A stretch of 7,127 bases of DNA, taken from Bacteroidales bacterium UBA1722. Its GTDB lineage: Bacteria > Bacteroidota > Bacteroidia > Bacteroidales > UBA932. Location of the stretch: positions 3,706-10,832 of the forward strand of contig DCIQ01000209.1 in the NCBI GenBank assembly GCA_002317435.1, in the 5' to 3' direction. The notes beneath the pieces were generated by a model. That model had not been told where the DNA came from and did not search any database. It saw only the letters and a program-made list of their open reading frames with translations. The position numbers and the translations under genes are program-made. Shown piece after piece: positions 1 through 6,051 of this stretch (position 1 is its first letter; each line of letters begins with the position of its first letter).

Positions 1-231
1 TTCAAGGCATATCCCAGCTATGAACGGAGCATGCTCGGGATAGAACACGATGAGAACACCGGCCTGACTCCCGACTGTCTGGCCCGGAAACTGGCGGTCA
101 TAACGGAAAAGAAGAACCCCGCCTGCCACTATGTGATAGCGACGCTGATTCAGAAGTCATCCATCTTCCTGAAACATATCCTGCCGGCCATGTGGTTCAG
201 CAGGATGATAGGATGGTTCTATAAATTATAA
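1..231 (+). CDS. Short-chain dehydrogenase/reductase (SDR), C-terminal fragment
   Basis: The reading frame is open from base 1 (FKAYPSYERS...) to TAA at 229-231, so the start lies outside the window and 76 residues are visible. These look like the C-terminal tail of a classical SDR: a stretch where the last helix carries 'LARKLAVITEKKNPACHYVIA', resembling the usual 'vA..i...i....p..ry.vG' segment after the catalytic domain, then a hydrophobic run ending in 'ILPAMWFSRMIGWFYKL', like the 'lP.r....l.r..' end of many SDRs. The glycine-rich cofactor loop and the Tyr-x3-Lys active site would lie upstream and cannot be checked. SDRs are NAD(P)-dependent oxidoreductases; the substrate is unknown. 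The next gene begins 9 bp after the stop, which suggests one transcript with the Gfo/Idh enzyme and glpABC. Assignment rests on the general tail pattern only and is moderate. Confidence 0.6.
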   Translation, partial: FKAYPSYERSMLGIEHDENTGLTPDCLARKLAVITEKKNPACHYVIATLIQKSSIFLKHILPAMWFSRMIGWFYKL

Positions 232-240
232 TAACCTGTT

Positions 241-1263
241 ATGGTAAGATTCGGAATAGCCGGAACGGGGAGAATAAGCGACTGGGTACTTAAAGGAGCC
301 GTTATGGACCCCCGGTTCAAGGCTGTGGCAGTGTGTTCCCGCAGTGAAGGGAGCGCACGGGTTTTCATATCATCCCATCCGGAAGCATTCGGCCATGATG
401 CCATGATATTCACGTCCATCGAAGAGATGGCCGCCTGTCCCGGGATAGATGCCATATATATAGGTACTCCGAACGCCACCCACCTGCCCTATACCGTCGC
501 ATCATTGAAGGGAGGGAAGCACGTCCTGTGCGAGAAGCCTCTCGGGCAGTCGGAGAAGGAAGTCGGGGAGATGATATCCGCAGCATCCTCCAGCGGGAAA
601 GTTCTTATGGAAGCGATGATATCCACCTTGAATCCCCTCTTCAGAACTGCACGGGAGAAGATGAAGGAACTGGGACCCATACGGCACTACTCTTCCACCT
701 TCTGCCAGTACTCCTCGAAATATGAAGCCCTCAAGAAAGGCATAGTGGCGAATTCGTTCAATCCCCGAATGGGAGGAGGAGCCCTCCCCGACATCGGAAT
801 CTACACCACGTATCCCCTCATCTCGCTTTTCGGATATCCGGAAGAAGTTCATCCGGATATGGTATATGTACCGTCTGACTGCGGTGACGTGAACATCCAG
901 GGGAACGTTTCCCTGAAATATCCGGGAATGACGGCCAGTCTGACATTCTCCAAGGCGGCTGACAGTTTCGCATCCACCGAGATATGCGGTGAGAAGGGAA
1001 ATCTGCTTCTGGACCAGATACACATCGTGCGGAAAGTAAGTTTCATCCCTCACGGAGCCCCTTCTTCCGGAAGAGGTTCGCGTCCGGAACCCGTCACTGT
1101 CGTCGAAGGGCTTCCGAAAGATGAGTATTTCTACGAATTCGAGGAATTCATCAACGTCATAGAAGACGGAAGATGCGGCTCCGACATAAATTCCATGGAG
1201 GTTTCGCTGCTGAATGCCCGTCTGATGGACCATATATCCCGGAAACAAGTAAATCGCCTATGA
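241..1263 (+). CDS. Gfo/Idh/MocA family NAD(P)-dependent oxidoreductase, cytosolic
   Basis: The product is 340 aa, the normal length for the family. The start at 241 places the Rossmann motif GIAGTGRIS at residues 5-13, and no signal peptide precedes it, so the enzyme is cytosolic. The cofactor-side signature CEKPLG is at 97-102, with the conserved lysine at 99. The C-terminal alpha/beta domain carries GGGALPDIGIY at 178-188. Asp184 and Tyr188 match the D-x-G-x-Y arrangement known from glucose-fructose oxidoreductase and dihydrodiol/xylose dehydrogenase-like members, where other family members have D-x-G-x-H. The enzyme would therefore oxidise or reduce a hydroxyl on a sugar, polyol or similar compound with NAD(P); the exact substrate cannot be read. 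Its TGA overlaps the glpA start in ATGA (1260-1263), which implies translational coupling and a role linked to glycerol-3-phosphate metabolism. This gene is distinct from the exported GH109 protein downstream, which shares the fold. Confidence 0.9.
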   Translation: MVRFGIAGTGRISDWVLKGAVMDPRFKAVAVCSRSEGSARVFISSHPEAFGHDAMIFTSIEEMAACPGIDAIYIGTPNATHLPYTVASLKGGKHVLCEKPLGQSEKEVGEMISAASSSGKVLMEAMISTLNPLFRTAREKMKELGPIRHYSSTFCQYSSKYEALKKGIVANSFNPRMGGGALPDIGIYTTYPLISLFGYPEEVHPDMVYVPSDCGDVNIQGNVSLKYPGMTASLTFSKAADSFASTEICGEKGNLLLDQIHIVRKVSFIPHGAPSSGRGSRPEPVTVVEGLPKDEYFYEFEEFINVIEDGRCGSDINSMEVSLLNARLMDHISRKQVNRL

Positions 1264-2816
1264 AAGAATACGACGTCATCATCATCGGAGGAGGCATCAC
1301 AGGAGCGGGGACGGCCCGTGACTGCGCCATGCGCGGTCTGAGGACCCTTCTCATAGAGCGCCATGATCTGGCGGACGGAGCCACGGGGAGAAACCACGGT
1401 CTGCTCCATTCCGGAGCCAGATATGCCGTGACTGACCGTGATTCCGCGGCGGAATGTATCGGGGAGAACCTGATACTGAAGAAAATCGCTCCCACCTGCG
1501 TGGATGATACCGGAGGATTCTTCATCACCCTTCCGGAAGATGACCTCGCTTATCAGAGTACGTTCATCGAAAGTTGCCGGGCGGCAGGCATAAAGGCTGA
1601 AGCCATCGACCCTGTACTGGCCCTCAGGATGGAACCGTCCCTTCCCCACGACATCACGGGAGCCGTCAAGGTGCCCGACGCTTCCATCGACCCCTTCCGC
1701 CTCACCACATTGAATGTTCTGGATGCCAGTCTCCACGGTGCAGAGATACTGACCTACACGGAGGTCACAGGCTTCATATCATCAAGCGGCAGAATTCTGG
1801 GAGTGAAACTGAGAGACACGCGGACCGGCGAACGTTTCGAGCGGCGTGCACGGATTACGGTGAATGCCGCCGGCATCTGGGGGTTCCGCATCGCCGAAAT
1901 GGCCGGCACACGCATAGCCATGTTCCCTGCGAAAGGTTCACTGCTCATTTTCGGACACCGAGTGAGCAGAATGGTCATCAACCGCTGCCGCAAGCCGGCG
2001 AATGCAGATATCCTGGTACCGGGAGACGTCGTCAGCGTATTGGGGACCACCAGCACGAAAATTCCTTTCGAGGAGTGCGACGGCATAAGGGTCACGGCAG
2101 ATGAGGTGAACCTGCTGCTGGAAGAAGGATGCCGTCTGGTACCAGCCCTCGCATCCACCAGAGTCATCCGCGCTTACGCGGGAGTACGTCCCCTTGTGGC
2201 TTCCGACGACGACCCTTCCGGCAGAAGCATCTCCAGAGGAATCGTTCTGCTGGATCACGAAACCAGGGACGGCATCGGCGGATTCATCACCATCACCGGA
2301 GGGAAACTGACCACATACAGGCTCATGGCCGAGATGGCCGCTGACCTGGTATGCCGGAAGATAGCGGTATCGAAGCCCTGCAGGACAGCCGAACGGCCTC
2401 TTCCCGGTTCAGAGGAACATCACGTGCGTCATCAGAACGATTCGCTGGGGAAAAAGGCCGCCGGAAACCGGTTCGGACTGCTGACCGACAAAATGGACTT
2501 CGCTTCCAAATCGGAGGTGATCTGCGAATGTGAACACGTGACCCGGGCGGAGATAGAATATGCCGTCAAGTTTCTGGATGTCCACAATATGATAGACCTG
2601 CGCCGCCGGACACGAATCGGAATGGGTACCTGCCAGGGCACATTCTGTATGACACGGGTCGCCACCGTCCTGGCGGAAACTCTCGGCTGTCCGGAAAAAG
2701 CACCCGATTTCATCCGCGAATATGTGGAAGAGAGATGGAAGGGATGCACCCCCGTATGCTGGGGGGAAGGACTCAGGGAAATGGAATATATGCGGAAACT
2801 CTACAGGGAAAAATGA
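1260..2816 (+). CDS. glpA: Anaerobic glycerol-3-phosphate dehydrogenase subunit A
   Basis: GlpA is the catalytic FAD subunit that oxidises sn-glycerol 3-phosphate to dihydroxyacetone phosphate and passes electrons through GlpB/GlpC to menaquinone. I chose the ATG at 1260, giving 518 aa (E. coli about 542), because it puts the FAD motif GGGITGAG at residues 10-17. The same frame is open upstream to an ATG at 1173, but that segment lies inside the preceding gene and has no family similarity. Glu33 ends the second strand (LLIERHD), and the DAO-type signature GRNHGLLHSGARYAV is at 43-57, nearly identical to E. coli GlpA as I remember it. The C-terminus has a BFD-like [2Fe-2S] domain with Cys422-x-Cys424 and Cys458-x4-Cys463 in 'CECEHVT' and 'GTCQGTFC', joined by the typical LRRRTRIGMG. 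This domain separates GlpA from the aerobic GlpD. The gene overlaps its neighbours by 4 bp on both sides (ATGA junctions), so expression is probably coupled. Confidence 0.96.
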   Translation: MKEYDVIIIGGGITGAGTARDCAMRGLRTLLIERHDLADGATGRNHGLLHSGARYAVTDRDSAAECIGENLILKKIAPTCVDDTGGFFITLPEDDLAYQSTFIESCRAAGIKAEAIDPVLALRMEPSLPHDITGAVKVPDASIDPFRLTTLNVLDASLHGAEILTYTEVTGFISSSGRILGVKLRDTRTGERFERRARITVNAAGIWGFRIAEMAGTRIAMFPAKGSLLIFGHRVSRMVINRCRKPANADILVPGDVVSVLGTTSTKIPFEECDGIRVTADEVNLLLEEGCRLVPALASTRVIRAYAGVRPLVASDDDPSGRSISRGIVLLDHETRDGIGGFITITGGKLTTYRLMAEMAADLVCRKIAVSKPCRTAERPLPGSEEHHVRHQNDSLGKKAAGNRFGLLTDKMDFASKSEVICECEHVTRAEIEYAVKFLDVHNMIDLRRRTRIGMGTCQGTFCMTRVATVLAETLGCPEKAPDFIREYVEERWKGCTPVCWGEGLREMEYMRKLYREK

Positions 2817-3361
2817 AATTCGACATCATAATCATAGGCGGAGGGCTCGCCGGCGCTACGGCCGGAGTGGAACTCCTGAAAAAAGGGAGAAAATGCTGTA
2901 TCGTCAGTGAAGGACTCAGCCTGCACCACACTCCCATGGATGAATACCTCGCACTCGGAGGCACATTGCTGCCGGGTGATTCCGTCATCGTGGGGATATG
3001 GGAAGAACACAGACTGAAGGCAGTTCTGACCCGAAACCTCGGAAACACCCCCCTGGAAGCGGACACTTTCCTGCTCTGCACCGGAAAATTCTTCAGCAAA
3101 GGGCTCAAGGCCACGATGGATTCCATCGTCGAGCCCATCTTCGGAGCGGACGTGGAATTCGACCCGTGCCGGGACCGTTGGTATGACTCCGACTTCCATG
3201 CACCGCAGCCCTTCGAACGATTCGGAGTGAAAACCGATGCGGAAGGCAGAGTTCTCATCGCAGGCGCACCCTGCGAAAACCTCATTGCCGCAGGCGAAAT
3301 CCTCGCGGGAGAAATTGACATCATCAAATCGGCGAAGGACGTATGCAGGACACTAATATAA
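2813..3361 (+). CDS. glpB: Anaerobic glycerol-3-phosphate dehydrogenase subunit B, compact form
   Basis: The start at 2813 (ATGA overlap with glpA) gives 182 aa, less than half of E. coli GlpB (about 419 aa). Residues 1-39 match the GlpB N-terminus: MKFDIIIIGGGLAG with the flavin-binding glycines at 9-11 and 14, then a second strand at CCIVSEG. From about residue 46 the protein matches the C-terminal third of E. coli GlpB as I recall it: GGTLLPGD at 49-56, LLCTGKFFSKGL, then EPIFGADV and WYDSDFHAPQPFERFGV starting at Trp123. The middle of the family is simply absent, with no stop codon or frame change at the join. The end is short too: after IAAGEILAGE it lacks the glycine-rich GCGGG segment of E. 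coli. Family role: flavin subunit relaying electrons from GlpA to GlpC. The overlap of 19 bp with glpC, and the intact frame, argue for a working reduced subunit rather than debris. Confidence 0.85.
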   Translation: MKFDIIIIGGGLAGATAGVELLKKGRKCCIVSEGLSLHHTPMDEYLALGGTLLPGDSVIVGIWEEHRLKAVLTRNLGNTPLEADTFLLCTGKFFSKGLKATMDSIVEPIFGADVEFDPCRDRWYDSDFHAPQPFERFGVKTDAEGRVLIAGAPCENLIAAGEILAGEIDIIKSAKDVCRTLI

Positions 3362-4581
3362 GCCAGAACAATTTCGAGCAGTGCCTCAAGTGCTCCCTCT
3401 GTACCACGGTTTGCCCCATGATGGCCGCAAACCCGCACTACCCCGGGCCCAAGCAAGCCGGACCGGACGGAGAACGGTACCGTCTGAAAGACCCCGGATT
3501 CTATGATCTCACCCTGAAATACTGCCTGAACTGCAAACGGTGCGAAGTGGCCTGTCCCTCGGGAGTCAGGGTCGGTGACATCATCCAGGCCTCCCGTCTG
3601 AAATACGGCAGACTCAGCAGACCTCTGCGCGACATCACACTGGCCAGCACGGACTTCGTGGGCTCTCTGGCTGTTCCTTTCGCACCGATAGTAAACGGAG
3701 CGCTCTCGCTTCCCATAGTCAAAATCGCGATGGATGCCATTCTGAAAGTGGACAGGCACAGAACGTTCCCATCCTACAGCAGGAGGAAATTCACCGACAT
3801 ATTCGAAAAAGACCTCCCCTCACAGGAAGGATACAAACGCTATGTAAGCTATTTCCACGGATGCTATGTGAATTACAACTATCCTCAGCTGGGAGTGGAT
3901 TTCGTGACCCTGATGAATGCCTGCGGCTATGGCGTCCGGCTGCTGGATAGGGAAAAATGCTGCGGAGTGGCCCTCATCTCGAACGGTCTCGGGAAACAGG
4001 CCTCCGAGAATGCTGCAGTGAACATGGCTTCCATGAGGAAAGCCCTCGACGGAGGTTCCGAAGCGGTGCTTACCTCCAGCAGCACCTGCACTTTCACCAT
4101 GCGGGACGAATATGACCACCTTCTCGGCATTCCGAACGAAGACATACGCCCCCACCTCATGCTGGCGGTGAAATTCATCTACGACCGCATCGAATCCGGT
4201 CAGATATCCCTGGCATTCAAGGAAATGCCCGGAAGGCTCGCATACCACACCCCCTGTCACATGCAGAAACTCGGATGGACGGTATACAGCACGGAACTGC
4301 TGAAAATGATTCCGGGACTGGACCTTCAGATTCTCCCGCAGGAATGTTGCGGGATTTCCGGCACATTCGGTTTCAAGAAAGAGAATTATCCATATTCACA
4401 GAAGATCGGCGCCAAACTCTTCGAAGCCATCCGCGATTCGGGAGCCGCCGCGGTGATCACCGACTGCGAGACCTGCAAATGGCAGATAGAAATGAGTTCG
4501 GGATACCGTGTATATAATCCCATAACCGTCCTGCTGAATGCTCTCGACCTGGAGAAAACTAAAATGCTGAATGCAGAATAG
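3343..4581 (+). CDS. glpC: Anaerobic glycerol-3-phosphate dehydrogenase subunit C (Fe-S, membrane-linking)
   Basis: The product has 412 aa (E. coli GlpC about 396). Two 4Fe-4S ferredoxin motifs sit at the N-terminus: Cys14, 17, 20, 24 (CLKCSLCTTVCP) and Cys61, 64, 67, 71 (CLNCKRCEVACP), separated by the very conserved YPGPKQAGPDGERYRLKD. Two CCG domains follow, with Cys206-Cys207-Gly and Cys335-Cys336-Gly, plus HTPCHMQKLGWT (Cys305) and TDCETCKWQIEM (Cys375, Cys378), as in heterodisulfide-reductase-like CCG proteins. GlpC is the subunit that ties GlpAB to the inner membrane and hands electrons to menaquinone; no clear transmembrane helix is visible, which is also true of the E. coli protein. 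The ATG at 3343 lies within the end of glpB and is preceded by AAGGA, the closest thing to a Shine-Dalgarno in the window, so GlpC may be partly initiated on its own. TAG at 4579-4581 ends the block. Confidence 0.96.
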   Translation: MQDTNISQNNFEQCLKCSLCTTVCPMMAANPHYPGPKQAGPDGERYRLKDPGFYDLTLKYCLNCKRCEVACPSGVRVGDIIQASRLKYGRLSRPLRDITLASTDFVGSLAVPFAPIVNGALSLPIVKIAMDAILKVDRHRTFPSYSRRKFTDIFEKDLPSQEGYKRYVSYFHGCYVNYNYPQLGVDFVTLMNACGYGVRLLDREKCCGVALISNGLGKQASENAAVNMASMRKALDGGSEAVLTSSSTCTFTMRDEYDHLLGIPNEDIRPHLMLAVKFIYDRIESGQISLAFKEMPGRLAYHTPCHMQKLGWTVYSTELLKMIPGLDLQILPQECCGISGTFGFKKENYPYSQKIGAKLFEAIRDSGAAAVITDCETCKWQIEMSSGYRVYNPITVLLNALDLEKTKMLNAE

Positions 4582-4592
4582 CTTATTTTCGA

Positions 4593-4600
4593 TATCTTTG
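4593..4600 (+). promoter_or_regulatory. Candidate Bacteroidetes promoter, -7 element TATCTTTG
   Basis: TATCTTTG is an exact match to the Bacteroidetes housekeeping -7 consensus TAnnTTTG. It lies 11 bp after the glpC stop and 57 bp before the preferred GH109 start, which predicts a transcription start near 4607 and a leader of about 50 nt. The -33 TTTG element is poor: only CTG at 4567-4569 is near, and the spacing (about 23 bp) is longer than usual. The surrounding gap (4582-4657) is AT-rich, unlike the coding sequence, and holds a direct repeat CAATAT at 4645-4650 and 4654-4659 just before the start codon. No hairpin followed by a T-run is seen after glpC. Confidence 0.55.
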
Positions 4601-4657
4601 CGCATATATAACCATACATTCCACGACTTTATGAATCAATCACACAATATTACCAAT

Positions 4658-6025
4658 ATGAAACTCACACGCTTTTTATGTTTCGCATTGACCGTAGCGC
4701 TCGCTGCATCCTGCGCCAAAACGGTCCCGGCATCCGTCCCGGCCCACATCGAAGACGGTTACATAGTTCTTGACACCCCCGAGCGCGAAGCCGGTCAGCA
4801 GAGTGCGCTGGCGATGGCCTGCGACCCCATAGAAACGGTCCGCGTAGCATTCGTCGGAGTAGGTGGAAGAGGAAGAAGTGCCGTCAGCAGATATACCCAT
4901 ATAGAAGGTGTACAGATAGTAGCCTTCTGCGATCTGGAACAGGCCAAGGTGGACAGGTGTAACGCCATCCTCACGGCGGCAGGTCTCCCCGAGGCCAGAA
5001 CCTATGTAGGAGAAGAAGCCTACAAGGACCTCTGCAAATGCGATGACATAGATCTCGTCTATATCGCCACCGACTGGCTGGACCACGCTCCCGTGGCTCT
5101 CTGCGCCATGGAGAACGGTCACCACGCGGCTATGGAAGTGCCCGGTGTGATGACCATACAGGACTGCTGGGACATAGTGAACACTTCCGAAAGGACCCGC
5201 CGTCACTGCATGCTGCTCGAAAACTGCTGCTACGACTTCTTCGAAATGGCCACCATGAAAATGGCACAGGAAGGTCTCTTCGGTGAAGTATATCACGTGG
5301 AAGGTGCCTACATCCATTATCTGGCCGAAAACTGGAGCTTCGACGAGCAGTGGCGTCTCGACTACAATATGGCCAATCGCGGGGACAACTACCCCACCCA
5401 CGGATTCGGCCCCATCTGTCAGGTGATGAATATCCACCGCGGGGACAGGCTGGACTATCTCGTAGCCATGGACACTCCCTCCTATAACGGCAGGAAAGCG
5501 GCCAAGGAACTGAGAGGAGTCGATGAATGTGCCGACGGCGACCATACCATCAGTCTCATCCAGACCGTAAACAAGCACCTCATGGAGGTTCAGCATAATG
5601 TATACTGCCCCCGTCCCTACACCAGAATGCACCAGCTGACAGGTTCGAAAGGATTCGCCAACAAATACCCCATCGAACAGATTTCCATCAGGACCATGAA
5701 CCCCGAACATGAAGAAGAGCTTACCGCAGCCGTAAGGGATTCTCTTCTGGAGGCTTATCTCCCCGATTTCGTAAAAGAGATTCAGGAAAAAGCCAGAACC
5801 GTCGGCGGACACGGCGGAATGGACTACATTATGGACTACAGACTTATCTACTGCCTCAGAAACGGTCTTCCCCTGGATCAGGACGTATATGATGCGGCGG
5901 AATGGAGTGCAGTACAGGAACTCAGCCGTCTGTCCGTAGAAAACGGATCGATGCCCGTAAAGGTTCCCGATTTCACCCGCGGTGAATGGAACGTAATAGA
6001 CGGATACAGCTACGCGATGAAATAA
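4658..6025 (+). CDS. GH109 family glycosidase (NAD-dependent alpha-N-acetylgalactosaminidase family), lipoprotein
   Basis: The ATG at 4658 gives 455 aa beginning MKLTRFLCFALTVALAASCAKT, a lipoprotein-type signal with a lipobox LAAS-Cys19. In-frame ATGs at 4631 and 4571 are less likely: 4571 lies before the putative promoter, and both spoil the signal peptide. After a short linker the Rossmann motif GVGGRG is at 67-72 (VRVAFVGVGGRG), then IVAFCDLE. The Gfo/Idh 'EKP' is replaced by EVP at 160-162, as in GH109. Further hallmarks are MLLENCCYDFFEM from 185, GAYIH, WRLDYN, the YPTHG loop at 245-249, and MHQLTGSKGFANKYP. GH109 enzymes use tightly bound NAD for transient oxidation in an elimination/addition mechanism; characterised members remove terminal alpha-GalNAc, for example from blood-group A antigen. 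The protein is probably anchored in the periplasm or outer membrane. The GH92 gene follows after 26 bp. Family assignment is strong; the exact sugar specificity is inferred. Confidence 0.92.
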   Translation: MKLTRFLCFALTVALAASCAKTVPASVPAHIEDGYIVLDTPEREAGQQSALAMACDPIETVRVAFVGVGGRGRSAVSRYTHIEGVQIVAFCDLEQAKVDRCNAILTAAGLPEARTYVGEEAYKDLCKCDDIDLVYIATDWLDHAPVALCAMENGHHAAMEVPGVMTIQDCWDIVNTSERTRRHCMLLENCCYDFFEMATMKMAQEGLFGEVYHVEGAYIHYLAENWSFDEQWRLDYNMANRGDNYPTHGFGPICQVMNIHRGDRLDYLVAMDTPSYNGRKAAKELRGVDECADGDHTISLIQTVNKHLMEVQHNVYCPRPYTRMHQLTGSKGFANKYPIEQISIRTMNPEHEEELTAAVRDSLLEAYLPDFVKEIQEKARTVGGHGGMDYIMDYRLIYCLRNGLPLDQDVYDAAEWSAVQELSRLSVENGSMPVKVPDFTRGEWNVIDGYSYAMK

Positions 6026-6051
6026 ATGACCTGCTCCGATATTCACAGCCT

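Noticed and set aside
502..1248. A 248-codon minus-strand frame within the Gfo/Idh gene
   Set aside because: Antisense shadow; the sense gene has the full Rossmann and catalytic motifs.
1173..1259. Possible 29-residue N-terminal extension of GlpA
   Set aside because: It lies wholly inside the upstream gene and shows no targeting signal or similarity. The ATG at 1260 places the FAD motif at the usual distance and gives an ATGA coupling junction.
2735..2812. Earlier in-frame start for GlpB at 2735
   Set aside because: It would prepend 26 residues with no similarity; GlpB proteins begin directly with the MKFDIIIIGGG-type strand, found at 2813.
2840..3000. GlpB as a frameshifted pseudogene with its middle in another frame
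   Set aside because: The other two forward frames in this stretch show no GlpB-like residues, and there is not enough DNA to hold the missing 200 or more residues, so a deletion, not a frameshift, explains the length.
2773..3759. A 328-codon minus-strand frame over glpB and glpC
   Set aside because: Shadow of two well-supported overlapping genes; the translation is low-complexity and matches nothing I recognise.
4571..4657. Longer N-terminus for the GH109 protein starting at 4571 or 4631
   Set aside because: The 4571 start overlaps glpC and precedes the likely promoter, and either extension would put polar residues in front of a clean lipoprotein signal peptide that starts at 4658.
4676..6046. 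A 456-codon open frame on the minus strand across nearly the whole GH109 gene
   Set aside because: It is antisense to a gene with unmistakable family motifs, and its translation has no recognisable domain. It arises because the sense strand rarely uses codons whose complement is a stop.
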